Notes: generated from the sequence alone by a model not told the origin. Positions 1-6,467 are shown, numbered from the stretch's first letter. The stretch: 6,708 nt of DNA from Gammaproteobacteria bacterium (GCA_013152045.1 JAADGZ010000284.1:1-6708); one strand, 5' to 3'. Program-made: numbers and translations.

Positions 1-1199
1 ACGAAACGAATGTCGCCGTTCTCGACCGCTTCGATAGCGGGTTTGGCCAGCGGCGCGACTTTTACGTACCACTGATCGGTGAGGTAGGGTTCGATCACGC
101 TGCCGGAGCGATCGCCGCGGGGCACCATGAGTTTGTGGTCGTCAATTTTTTCCAGCAGCCCGGCGGCTTCCAGATCGGCCACAATTTGTTTTCGCGCATC
201 GAAACGATCCAGTCCAACATAGGCTTCAGGAAGGAGTGAACCCTCACTTTCTTCATTGGCGCGGATGCTGGCATTATCGTTGAAAATATTGATCAGGCCG
301 CCGTGGGGCAATTCCTGAATGGCAATATGATCACGATGGCGCTGCCAGACGCCATAGTCGTTGAAGTCGTGCGCCGGGGTGATTTTCACGCAGCCGGTGC
401 CGAACTCGGGATCGACGTAGTCATCGGCGATAATGGGAATGCGGCGACCGGTGAGCGGCAGTTCGACGAATTCACCCAACAGGTGTTGATATCGTTCGTC
501 ACCCGGATGCACGGCCACCGCCGCATCGCCGAGCAGGGTTTCCGGACGGGTGGTGGCGACGATGATATGACCCGTGCCGTTGGTGAGAGGGTAACGCATA
601 TGCCAGAGATGACCGTTTTCCTCGTTTGACAACACCTCCAGATCGGAGACGGCGGTATGCAGAACGGGGTCCCAGTTCACCAGTCGCTTGCCGCGGTAAA
701 TAAGGCCTTCCTGGTAAAGACTGACAAAGACTTCGTTGACGGACTCGGACAGACCTTCATCCATGGTGAAACGTTCGCGGCTCCAGTCCGGCGAGGCGCC
801 CATGCGCCGCAGCTGACGGGTGATGGTACCGCCGGATTCTTTTTTCCACTGCCAGACTTTTTCGATGAAAGCTTCGCGTCCCAGATCGTGGCGGGTCTTG
901 CCTTCGGCTTCGAGCTGGCGCTCCACTACCATTTGCGTGGCAATACCGGCGTGGTCGGTGCCCGGTTGCCAGAGGGTGTTGTCGCCCTGCATGCGGTGAT
1001 AACGGATCAGGGCATCCATGATGGTGTCCTGAAAGGCATGGCCCATATGCAGGCTGCCGGTGACATTGGGCGGCGGAATCATGATGCAATAGGACGGTTT
1101 GTCGTCCTCTGCCTCGAATTGGGGGGCAAAGTAATGATTGTTTTCCCAGGTTTCGTACCAGCGTTGCTCGATAGCGTCAGGATTGTATGTTTTTTCCAC
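1..1199 (-). CDS. valS: Valyl-tRNA synthetase (ValRS), N-terminal 399 residues, 3' end outside window
   Basis: This class I aminoacyl-tRNA synthetase charges tRNA-Val with valine in the cytoplasm and edits mischarged threonine. Reading the minus strand gives a continuous ValRS sequence: the N-terminal segment [19 protein letters not shown], the Rossmann-fold signature [13 protein letters not shown] with its HIGH-type motif HMGH at residues 51-54, and TTRPE at residues 216-220 at the entry to the CP1 editing domain. Near the left edge it reads [19 protein letters not shown], which closely matches my memory of E. coli ValRS. Bacterial ValRS is about 950 residues, so roughly 42% is present and the KMSKS motif lies outside. 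The start is GTG at 1197-1199: an in-frame TAA lies 11 codons upstream, no ATG intervenes, and the first in-frame ATG comes only just before the HIGH motif. The ribosome-binding site is weak. The gene is divergent from the glycosyltransferase gene. Confidence 0.97.
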   Translation of the reverse strand, partial: MEKTYNPDAIEQRWYETWENNHYFAPQFEAEDDKPSYCIMIPPPNVTGSLHMGHAFQDTIMDALIRYHRMQGDNTLWQPGTDHAGIATQMVVERQLEAEGKTRHDLGREAFIEKVWQWKKESGGTITRQLRRMGASPDWSRERFTMDEGLSESVNEVFVSLYQEGLIYRGKRLVNWDPVLHTAVSDLEVLSNEENGHLWHMRYPLTNGTGHIIVATTRPETLLGDAAVAVHPGDERYQHLLGEFVELPLTGRRIPIIADDYVDPEFGTGCVKITPAHDFNDYGVWQRHRDHIAIQELPHGGLINIFNDNASIRANEESEGSLLPEAYVGLDRFDARKQIVADLEAAGLLEKIDDHKLMVPRGDRSGSVIEPYLTDQWYVKVAPLAKPAIEAVENGDIRF

Positions 1200-1255
1200 G
1201 GATTTGAATGCGCCTGTTTTGTCTTGGTTTTATTAAAAATGTCAGTCAGTTGAAG

Positions 1256-1284
1256 ATTATACCCGAGATTATGCCTTTTCCGTA
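1256..1284 (-). promoter_or_regulatory. Putative sigma-70 promoter of valS
   Basis: On the minus strand a perfect TATAAT lies at 1261-1256, preceded by GGG. The hexamer at the -35 distance (TACGGA, 1284-1279, 17-bp spacer) is a poor match, so the -10 box carries the call. Transcription would start near 1249 and leave a leader of about 50 nt before the GTG start. I see no T-box, attenuator or leader peptide in that short leader. Confidence 0.5.
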
Positions 1285-1285
1285 A

Positions 1286-1309
1286 GCAGCCTGGCGATGC
1301 TGAGGCTGC
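1286..1309. repeat. Perfect 7-bp inverted repeat in the divergent promoter region
   Basis: GCAGCCT (1286-1292) and AGGCTGC (1303-1309) are perfect inverted copies around a 10-base centre. The dyad sits just upstream of the proposed valS -35 position and upstream of the glycosyltransferase gene, where an operator could act on both. It has no T-tract, so it does not look like a terminator. Binding of a regulator is inference only. Confidence 0.35.
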
Positions 1310-1325
1310 AGCTATCAGGTTGTCA

Positions 1326-1334
1326 TGCTAATAT
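1326..1334 (+). promoter_or_regulatory. Possible extended -10 promoter of the GT39 gene
   Basis: TGCTAATAT reads as an extended -10 element (TG, one base, then TAATAT, 4 of 6 to consensus) about 30 bp upstream of the ATG at 1365. No good -35 hexamer lies at the right distance. TTGTCA at 1320-1325 is too close to pair with it. This is a weak call based on position and the TG extension. Confidence 0.25.
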
Positions 1335-1364
1335 TGCGCGCTTTGACTTTGTTGCGGATATCCC

Positions 1365-2876
1365 ATGCAGTTGACTGAACGCCATCTCTGGCTCGCCTTG
1401 TTGAGCACCTTGATTATCAGGCTGCTGATTGCCCACTTCATGCCTTTAACCGGCGATGAGATGTATTTTATCGAATGGGGCAGGCACCTGGATTATGGCT
1501 ATTATGACCATACACCCATGGTTGGCTGGGTTTTGGCTGGATTACTCTATTTTGGTGATGCGCCGGTCTGGTTGCGTCTGCCACAGATCTTGATCGTCAC
1601 CTTTATTGGCTGGGCTATCTACCGCTTGCTGCGAGATACACATCCGCAGTCTGCGGTGATGGCGGCAATTTTATTTCTTATTGCACCTATTAACGTGCTG
1701 GGTGTGCTGATTGCTACAGACACGCCGCTGCTATTCTGGTCATTTTTGTCGGCGCTGTGTTTTTACCGTGCCCAGCGAGATGATGCTGTGGCCTGGTATC
1801 TGTTAACGGGACTATTGTTGGGGCTGGCTTTTTTCTCCAAGTTTTTTGCCGGGCTGCTGGGTGTGGCCTATGTGCTGTATACCCTTTTATATGTACGCCG
1901 TGGTTGGCGGCCCTGGCGTGGGATCGGTCTGATCATTCTGGGCACGTTGCCGTTTATTTTTCTCAACCTATTGTGGAATTACAATCATTGTTGGGATAAC
2001 TATCTTTTTAATCTCATCAACCGTACTGAGGGCGATACTTTTTCACTTGAGTTGCCGGGCAAATATCTGTTGATGGTGGTTTATCTACTGAGTCCAGCCG
2101 TCGTTTACTACTACATAAAAGAAGGTTGGAAGAACCTGGATCCTCGTACCGGGATGGGCGTGTTTAGTGGCCTGTTCATTATTTCCTACAGCCTGTTCTT
2201 GTTGCTGTCTTTCTGGGTCTCCATTGGCCTGCACTGGTTGTTGAGTTTTTACCCGTTTGTTTTTATCGGCATGGCCTCGGTTTTTTCCGCCAAGGCTCTG
2301 CGGCGGACGTTTTATTTTATGCTGCCGTATTCATTGCTGCATGTGCTGGTGATCGCCGTATTGCTGATCATGGGGCCAGGGCTGTTTCGCGACAACGATA
2401 ATATTTATCGCGATCTGGTTTACGGTTTTTATAGTGGCAAGATGGTCGAGATGCTGGCTCCGTATCGTAACGAGTATATTCTTGCCACCGATAGCTATAC
2501 TGAGTCGGCGGTGCTTTCCTATCGCAGTGGCGGCGTGCATGTGCCGGTGCTGGGCATTGGTTCGCATCACGCGCGGCAGGACGATATTGTCACTGATTTT
2601 CGCAAGCTGGATGGTAAGAATATTTTGCTGCTCAGTTATTCGGCAAACCTGAAGCAACATAGTGACTGGTTTGACTCGGTCGAGCTGCATACGCTATCGA
2701 TAGCCGGTACCCAGTTCTATTATCTACTTGGCCGGGGGTTCAGATACAAAACCTATCATCGAGAAGTGCTGGAGCCTGTCCTATCACACTATTATCAGAT
2801 CCCGGATTATTTGCCGGTAGGGCGTTGCGGCATGTTTGAGAAATATGGAAAACCGCAGCCAGCGGGTAATAAATAG
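1365..2876 (+). CDS. Family 39 (ArnT/PMT-type) integral-membrane glycosyltransferase
   Basis: The 503-residue product belongs to the GT39-like, PMT_2 class, inner-membrane enzymes that move a sugar from a polyprenyl-phosphate carrier onto a periplasmic acceptor such as lipid A, glycan or protein. After a first membrane helix (about 7-26) comes the catalytic-loop signature TGDEMYFIEWGRHLDYGYYDHTP, with acidic pair D31-E32 and DHTP at 48-51. Then come ATDTPLLFW (117-125), SKFFAG (158-163) and WNYNHCW (204-210), all in the family order. I count about 11-13 hydrophobic helices up to residue 335. A soluble C-terminal part (about 340-500) contains ILATDSYTESAVLSYRSGG, as in related enzymes. ATG at 1365 is preceded only by a weak GCGGAT Shine-Dalgarno-like stretch. 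No carrier-sugar synthase is adjacent, so donor and acceptor are unknown. It lacks evidence for being ArnT itself, so no symbol is given. Confidence 0.85.
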   Translation: MQLTERHLWLALLSTLIIRLLIAHFMPLTGDEMYFIEWGRHLDYGYYDHTPMVGWVLAGLLYFGDAPVWLRLPQILIVTFIGWAIYRLLRDTHPQSAVMAAILFLIAPINVLGVLIATDTPLLFWSFLSALCFYRAQRDDAVAWYLLTGLLLGLAFFSKFFAGLLGVAYVLYTLLYVRRGWRPWRGIGLIILGTLPFIFLNLLWNYNHCWDNYLFNLINRTEGDTFSLELPGKYLLMVVYLLSPAVVYYYIKEGWKNLDPRTGMGVFSGLFIISYSLFLLLSFWVSIGLHWLLSFYPFVFIGMASVFSAKALRRTFYFMLPYSLLHVLVIAVLLIMGPGLFRDNDNIYRDLVYGFYSGKMVEMLAPYRNEYILATDSYTESAVLSYRSGGVHVPVLGIGSHHARQDDIVTDFRKLDGKNILLLSYSANLKQHSDWFDSVELHTLSIAGTQFYYLLGRGFRYKTYHREVLEPVLSHYYQIPDYLPVGRCGMFEKYGKPQPAGNK

Positions 2877-2878
2877 GT

Positions 2879-3841
2879 TTAGTCGGCCAGGAGTTTGATG
2901 TTGTCCAGGAAAATAATCCGTGGCTGAGCTTGTGACGAAACAAAAATCCCCAGGCTGCGAATTTGTCCCAGATCCATTTTTCGATGTCGGGGGGCGGAAG
3001 CGACATCGTTTAAGTTGATTTCGATTTTGTTCCAGCCGTGGTTGAGCAAAAACCGATGGTTGTAGCGATCACTGTACCGTTGTATCCCCTCGGCATGTTG
3101 CCGATCATGGATGCGGCAGGTAATGGATAAAGGCTGTGTCTGCGGGTTATAAATGTTTAGTTCCAGGGTTTTGTATTTTCGCCAGTCACCCGGAAAATAT
3201 CTCAGGTCAACGCCTGAATAGCGCGCCCTTGACAGCGTTATTTGCATAATATGGCTGGCGGTGATGGAAGGGATATGTTTTATGCTCATGCGGGCGCTGC
3301 CCTGCCAACGATCCTGTTCAAAAGGGGTTTCAAATCCGGATAGTAACGGGAACTGCCGCCAGGCAATGGCTTCATCAAGCAGATCGGTTGCCAGCGGTCG
3401 GAGTTGAACCAGCAATAGCATGAGAGCCACAGTCCGTAAGATTATTTTTAGTTTGCCCAGGCCTGCTGCGTAGGCGGAACTAAAACTGAGGAACAGGAAG
3501 CTCCCGGTTAGATCACGAATTACATCGGTCGGATCAGCAGTACGATGCGGTATATGGTATTGCACCAGTTCAATCAAGGTTCCGCTAACCAGGGTAACGG
3601 AAAGAACAAACAGCCATTGATGGATTAAACGGTAACGACTGAGCCAGGTCCATTTGCTTAGCGCATAACTTAACAGTGAAAAATAAATAATATGGCCGAG
3701 ATTCCAGAAGGCCGAGAAGGCGCGTGGTGAATTATAATCGGGTCCGCCAAGGAAGAATAATATGAAGCCGCATAGCAGGCCGATACCTGTTATCCAGAAA
3801 CGATAGTCTTTTGCGGCTATATGCTTGAAATTGAACGTCAT
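2879..3841 (-). CDS. VanZ-like membrane protein with C-terminal galactose-binding-like domain
   Basis: The 320-residue protein has two parts. Residues 15-145 hold about five hydrophobic helices with the VanZ-family pattern: N48-x-x-H50 before a helix, then IELVQYHIPHR with E91, Q94 and R100, followed by D103, D106, D110 and G113 (ADPTDVIRDLTG). Residues 165-320 are soluble and beta-rich, beginning GFETPFEQDRWQG and ending with IIFLDNIKL. This resembles carbohydrate-binding or CIA30-type jelly-roll modules. VanZ itself gives low-level teicoplanin resistance in enterococci, but most VanZ-domain proteins have no known function, so drug resistance should not be assumed. ATG at 3841 is the furthest-upstream start (in-frame TGA two codons before) and has no clear Shine-Dalgarno. 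A 20-codon reading frame ends in an ATGA overlap with it. Its stop is 2 bp from the stop of the converging glycosyltransferase gene. Confidence 0.8.
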   Translation of the reverse strand: MTFNFKHIAAKDYRFWITGIGLLCGFILFFLGGPDYNSPRAFSAFWNLGHIIYFSLLSYALSKWTWLSRYRLIHQWLFVLSVTLVSGTLIELVQYHIPHRTADPTDVIRDLTGSFLFLSFSSAYAAGLGKLKIILRTVALMLLLVQLRPLATDLLDEAIAWRQFPLLSGFETPFEQDRWQGSARMSIKHIPSITASHIMQITLSRARYSGVDLRYFPGDWRKYKTLELNIYNPQTQPLSITCRIHDRQHAEGIQRYSDRYNHRFLLNHGWNKIEINLNDVASAPRHRKMDLGQIRSLGIFVSSQAQPRIIFLDNIKLLAD

Positions 3842-4130
3842 ATATCAGGCGGGTCTGATTTATTCAGATCTTGTTTAGTCTTTTTATTCAACCAGTGCAT
3901 ATCATTAACGGGCCGAGAATACACAAAGGGGTCATCAATCGAGTGCAGGCAGGCACTTCATTGCTGGCTGACATGCTACGCTAAATTTCGATATCTTGAA
4001 ACACAGCTGTCCCGTTAACGCCCTCTCACCATTGATGAGCGGGCGTTAATTCGATAAGGTCTTTTTCGGGGATCTGTCGCGTCGGTGTTGTGAGTTTGTT
4101 CAGACCCCATCCGCTTGCTGTGGGCTGATT
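3842..4130. other. Intergenic region with no convincing gene
   Basis: This 289-bp stretch upstream of the VanZ-like gene has no recognisable protein. On the minus strand short open stretches exist: a 20-codon frame at 3900-3838 that overlaps the VanZ start, and a 31-codon frame starting ATGGGG just left of 4110. Neither has a Shine-Dalgarno or recognisable similarity. The octamer TTAACGGG (3905-3912) recurs inverted as CCCGTTAA (4011-4018), and the latter runs into the hairpin at 4015-4049. I found no confident promoter for the VanZ-like gene here, though it should lie in this region. Confidence 0.5.
4015..4049. repeat. Strong perfect-stem hairpin, unassigned
   Basis: TTAACGCCC (4015-4023) pairs perfectly with GGGCGTTAA (4041-4049). 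Inside, after one T-C mismatch, CTCA (4025-4028) pairs with TGAG (4036-4039) around a 7-base loop. The 9+4 bp stem is strong enough to fold in RNA. No T-tract follows directly on either strand (a run of five T starts about 12 bases beyond the plus-strand side), so an ordinary intrinsic terminator is not supported. It could be an operator, an RNA structure upstream of the VanZ-like gene, or a remnant of a mobile element. Confidence 0.5.
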
Positions 4131-4165
4131 CTAAATAAGTGTTCCAAAAAAACACCAGTACACTT
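4131..4165 (+). repeat. Left terminal inverted repeat of the MITE-like element
   Basis: CTAAATAAGTGTTCCAAA at the outer side and GTACACTT at the inner side match the reverse complement of 4301-4331, apart from two mismatches near the outer end and a 4-base length difference in the A/C-rich middle. Confidence 0.55.
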
Positions 4166-4171
4166 TAATAG

Positions 4172-4215
4172 ATAACCGTTTGTCCTGAGCGAAATAACCG
4201 TTCATCCTGAGCGAA
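4172..4215 (+). repeat. 22-bp tandem duplication inside the MITE-like element
   Basis: Two adjacent 22-bp copies (4172-4193 and 4194-4215) share ATAACCGTT and TCCTGAGCGAA and differ only at two central bases (TG versus CA). The second copy continues into GTCGAAGGAC, completing a partly self-complementary TCCT...AGGA unit, whereas the first is cut off after GAGCGAA. This looks like a local duplication of the start of a dispersed repeat. Confidence 0.6.
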
Positions 4216-4259
4216 GTCGAAGGACAGATCGATTAAATACATCATTTTTAGTATTTCCA

Positions 4260-4290
4260 CGTTCATGGTTCGACAAGCTCACCACGAACG
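4260..4290. repeat. REP-like hairpin of the TGAGCTTGTCGAA type
   Basis: CGTTCATGGT (4260-4269) pairs with ACCACGAACG (4281-4290), a 10-bp stem with one mismatch around the 11-base loop TCGACAAGCTC. On the minus strand it reads GTTCGTGGTGAGCTTGTCGAA. From memory this sequence type is dispersed in many copies in various proteobacterial and other genomes. Its function is not established to my knowledge. The neighbouring TGAGCGAAGTCGAA unit at 4208-4221 is the related form in the opposite orientation. Confidence 0.6.
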
Positions 4291-4300
4291 TAAATATCAT

Positions 4301-4331
4301 AAGTGTACGGGTATTTGGAACAGCTATTTAG
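4301..4331 (-). repeat. Right terminal inverted repeat of the MITE-like element
   Basis: This is the inverted partner of 4131-4165: AAGTGTAC at the inner side, TTTGGAACA in the middle and TATTTAG at the outer end. It lies directly downstream of the severed lipoprotein 3' end. Confidence 0.55.
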
Positions 4332-4339
4332 CCATGATA

Positions 4340-4543
4340 TTAATTGATAACTTTTTTGGCCTCATTGGAATAACCGCTCGATACTCCTGCCGAATTGTAA
4401 GCAGTGATAACAAAATAATAGGTGTTTTGTGACAGGTTCTCGATGACATAGGACGATATGCTTGGGTTCTTGATGTCAATAGACTTTGGATAGACCCCTG
4501 GTGTTGTGCCGTAAAGAATTTTAAATCCAGCTAGATCACTCAA
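4340..4543 (-). pseudogene. Severed fibronectin type III domain, 3' end of the frameshifted lipoprotein gene
   Basis: This frame encodes LAGFKILYGTTPGVYPKSID, then SSYVIENLSQNTYYFVITAY and NSAGVSSGYSNEAKKVIN. That is the second half of a typical bacterial FN3 domain (strand C through G, with the Y-x-F-x-I-x-A-Y core and the NSAGxSxxSN loop). The first half, reading [17 protein letters not shown], lies in the same frame at about 4620-4540 but is open only as part of the repaired gene. The local ATG (4541-4543) is an artefact of an internal Met or frame and not a credible gene start. Removing one GATGG copy at 4653-4662 makes this part of one 678-residue lipoprotein. It is probably not translated today unless the ribosome slips or the sequence has an error. 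Confidence 0.75.
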
Positions 4544-6381
4544 TGTGGAGTTATCGATATTTTCCGTTGGTGGTGTCCAGCTAAGAGTAACCGAACCGTT
4601 GCTACTGCCAAGAACTTCAATGTCAAACGATGTGAGTGACCGACGTGTTTTTCCATCCCATCACTGACGCTAATGCTGATGTTTCTGGTTATATTACCAA
4701 TTAAGGCAACGGAGGGTGTGCCGGTTATGGTTCCTGTGCGAGTGTTAAAACTTGCCCAGCTGGGCTTATTGGTGATACTGAATGTCAGCTTGTCTCCATC
4801 TGCATCCTTACTTGATGGGGTAAAACTATAGCGATTGGCAGCCAGTGTTGTGGTTGCAGGTGAGCCGGCAATAGAGGGTGCCCGGTTAAGGTTATTTACC
4901 CTGATACTAAATGTGGGTAGATAAGCATAGTCCGTACCATCGCTAACACTAATCCTGATGGATTGATAATTGCCCGCATCCTGCATACCGGGGGAGCCTG
5001 CAAGAACGCCGGTATAAGCATTGAAACTGGCCCAGCGTGGTTTGTTGGAAATTCTGAAGCGAAGCCGATCACCATCCCGGTCGCTATAATTCGGGGCAAA
5101 ACGATAACGGCTACCTTCGTTAATCGAGCGGCGCGGTGATCCTGTTATAACAGGTTTATTATTAACCGGAGTTACTGGAGTTACTGGAGTTACTGGAGTT
5201 ACTGGAGTTACTGGAGTTACTGGAGTTACTGGCGTTACTGGCGTTACCGGCGTTACCGGCGTTACCGGCGTTACCGGCGTTACCGGCGCAGCGTTGGCAA
5301 TGATGATAACAGGGTCCAGTCTGGATGAGTCAAACGGCTTAATGTCTGATGCTGCTGTACCGGACTGCAGACTTGATAACTGCGCGGTGATTGAGGTTAA
5401 GCGCCCGCTATTAGTATCAATTGATGTTGCGGTATCAATAGCGGCAATTACCTGTGATAACATTTCGCCGGTGATTAATACATTGCCAGTGCTGGTTGAT
5501 GGTGCAATGCTCGGCATTGTTTCAATAATGGATTCATCCATGCGCTTTGCTGCATTTATGCCCCCCACCATAAGATCATTGCTTAAGGCTTCCAGCAAGA
5601 CCTGTGCGGAGGTAAGACGTACGACGGTTGATGTGCGGGAGATAGTTCCGTTTTTAGTTATACCATCCAGATTTCCATCAGTAAGATCTTCGGCGATATC
5701 AAGTATCACATCATCTGCTGTTTTACCGTTGTTTAACGTGTTTCGTGTGCGGCGAATCATTTCGCCAAAGGTTTCACTGGATTTGACAATGACCGCTATA
5801 TTCGACTCTGAAATGGGTGTGCTGACGGGATCAGGAACCAGGTTGGGATCCAGGCCAAAATTTAACTGTGAGAGCGTATTGCTTTTTGCGATTTTAATAT
5901 TGGCAAGGTTTAATCCGCCAGTCATAAACTCGGCTGTTTTCATGATTATGGTGGTGAAGGGGTTAAGGTTGGCTATTTTTTCTGAAGGATCACTGACAAC
6001 AGAATAAAGAATAAAATCGGGTGCGGCTGAGGTTACTAGATCAATACCGCCTGTGGCTTCTATGACCAATGGAAAATCACTTTCGTTTACTTCAAGCTTG
6101 ACGCTGTATTTTGCATACTGGTCACTTAATACCGATTTTAATGTTTTACCGGATACGTTTTTTATAACAACGGTGGCACCGGCAACCGGGCCATCACCGA
6201 CGCTACCTGAGAGCGTAATGGAGGTGTTATTGTTGACAGGAGGCGTATCTGCTCCAGTAACGCCTGTTGTGCTAAGGCCGGATAATTTATTGTCAGTATT
6301 GTTTCCGCCGCCACAGGCTGATAAAAACAGACTTAGAACAATTATAAAAACCCAATTTTTGTAGGAATACATAAGACTCAT
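4540..6381 (-). CDS. Surface lipoprotein with PVT repeat linker and two cadherin-like/Ig (He_PIG/CADG) domains, C-terminally frameshifted
   Basis: The open frame gives 613 residues. Residues 10-22 are a hydrophobic signal ending in lipobox LSAC, with C23 the acylated Cys followed by GGG, so outer-membrane sorting is expected. Residues 55-130 look like a carboxypeptidase-regulatory-like beta domain ([18 protein letters not shown]), and 135-350 are mostly helical ([15 protein letters not shown] onward). Residues 366-406 are a rigid linker of 13 PVT units. Two Ig-like domains follow at about 409-497 and 501-575, each with DRDGD or DADGD (calcium-type acidic loop), NKPxWASFNxxTGxxxGxP and ISVSDG. 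After G575 a 5-bp duplication shifts the frame, and the last 38 residues (MEKHVGHSH to ITPH) are out-of-frame junk. Repair gives [13 protein letters not shown] plus an FN3 domain, 678 residues in total. The architecture suggests adhesion or glycan binding, with no known specific ligand. It is monocistronic here. Confidence 0.85.
   Translation of the reverse strand: MSLMYSYKNWVFIIVLSLFLSACGGGNNTDNKLSGLSTTGVTGADTPPVNNNTSITLSGSVGDGPVAGATVVIKNVSGKTLKSVLSDQYAKYSVKLEVNESDFPLVIEATGGIDLVTSAAPDFILYSVVSDPSEKIANLNPFTTIIMKTAEFMTGGLNLANIKIAKSNTLSQLNFGLDPNLVPDPVSTPISESNIAVIVKSSETFGEMIRRTRNTLNNGKTADDVILDIAEDLTDGNLDGITKNGTISRTSTVVRLTSAQVLLEALSNDLMVGGINAAKRMDESIIETMPSIAPSTSTGNVLITGEMLSQVIAAIDTATSIDTNSGRLTSITAQLSSLQSGTAASDIKPFDSSRLDPVIIIANAAPVTPVTPVTPVTPVTPVTPVTPVTPVTPVTPVTPVTPVTPVNNKPVITGSPRRSINEGSRYRFAPNYSDRDGDRLRFRISNKPRWASFNAYTGVLAGSPGMQDAGNYQSIRISVSDGTDYAYLPTFSIRVNNLNRAPSIAGSPATTTLAANRYSFTPSSKDADGDKLTFSITNKPSWASFNTRTGTITGTPSVALIGNITRNISISVSDGMEKHVGHSHRLTLKFLAVATVRLLLAGHHQRKISITPH
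4653..4662 (-). repeat. 5-bp tandem duplication (GATGG x2) that frameshifts the lipoprotein gene
   Basis: On the minus strand GATGGGATGG is two exact GATGG copies. With one copy, SVSDG is followed by [13 protein letters not shown], which aligns with [13 protein letters not shown] of the preceding Ig-like domain and leads in frame into the FN3 domain. With two copies, translation leaves the domain pattern and stops at 4540. The gene span of 2042 bp minus 5 is an exact multiple of three (679 codons including stop). Confidence 0.85.
5171..5287 (-). repeat. 13-unit 9-bp minisatellite encoding (Pro-Val-Thr)13
   Basis: On the plus strand the tract is six GTTACTGGA units (5171-5224), two GTTACTGGC (5225-5242) and five GTTACCGGC (5243-5287). 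Each 9-bp unit encodes PVT at residues 366-404 of the lipoprotein. Units vary only at synonymous positions and are sorted into blocks, which indicates stepwise local expansion by slippage. Gain or loss of a unit keeps the frame, so linker length can vary without breaking the gene. Confidence 0.95.
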
Positions 6382-6437
6382 TTTGCTGGCACCATGAAGT
6401 TATTCAACTTGAGGTGATATTTAGTTGATAAATGATT

Positions 6438-6467
6438 TTTATGTTGCGGGGTTAATCACAGTCTCAA
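6438..6467 (-). promoter_or_regulatory. Possible sigma-70 promoter of the lipoprotein gene
   Basis: Minus-strand TTGAGA (6467-6462, 5 of 6 to consensus) and CATAAA (6443-6438, 4 of 6) are separated by 18 bp. Transcription would begin near 6431, about 50 nt before the ATG at 6381. The Shine-Dalgarno upstream of that ATG is weak (GGTG). The spacing is plausible but the -10 is poor. Confidence 0.3.

Larger units (their letters stand above)
4131..4331. mobile_element. MITE-like 201-bp composite repeat element
   Basis: The ends are imperfect inverted repeats. The left end (4131-4165) begins CTAAATAAGTGTTCC and finishes GTACACTT. The right end (4301-4331) begins AAGTGTACGGG and finishes GGAACAGCTATTTAG. 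Counted inward, 7 bases match, 2 differ, then TGTTCCAAA and GTACACTT match with a small length difference between them. The inside has no reading frame. It holds a 22-bp tandem duplication, a CCTGAGCGAAGTCGAAGGAC palindrome-like unit, an AAATAC/GTATTT inverted pair (4235-4240/4251-4256) and a GTTCGTGG-type hairpin. Small size, terminal inverted repeats and no coding capacity fit a non-autonomous MITE. I see no clear target-site duplication, and the outermost 15 bases may instead be an older palindrome. The element ends 8 bp before the lipoprotein reading frame's stop codon and could act as its 3' structure. Confidence 0.5.

Noticed and set aside
303..1253. Long plus-strand and alternative minus-strand frames across the valS region
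   Set aside because: They lie opposite or out of frame with a clear ValRS sequence, carry no recognisable domain, and arise from the high GC of that gene.
2879..3841. Glycopeptide antibiotic resistance gene
   Set aside because: The VanZ domain is widespread in bacteria without resistance function, and no other van genes are present.
3821..4018. 65-residue plus-strand frame in the VanZ upstream region
   Set aside because: It starts inside the VanZ gene on the other strand, has no Shine-Dalgarno and no recognisable sequence.
3903..4050. Integron attC-like site, suggested by the TTAACG/GGGCGTTAA arms
   Set aside because: The arms do not fit the RYYYAAC and GTTRRRY core boxes, the hairpin is too short, and there is no integrase or cassette gene in the window.
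4015..4066. Intrinsic terminator formed by the 4015-4049 hairpin and the later run of T
   Set aside because: The T-run starts about 12 bases after the stem and no plus-strand gene ends upstream of it.
5171..5287. CRISPR array
   Set aside because: The repeats are 9 bp, directly adjacent without spacers, and are in-frame codons for PVT.
5294..6364. Plus-strand frames of 237 and 103 residues opposite the lipoprotein gene
   Set aside because: They are antisense shadows. The minus-strand frame has the lipobox, domain motifs and repeat tract, and the plus-strand products show no family features.
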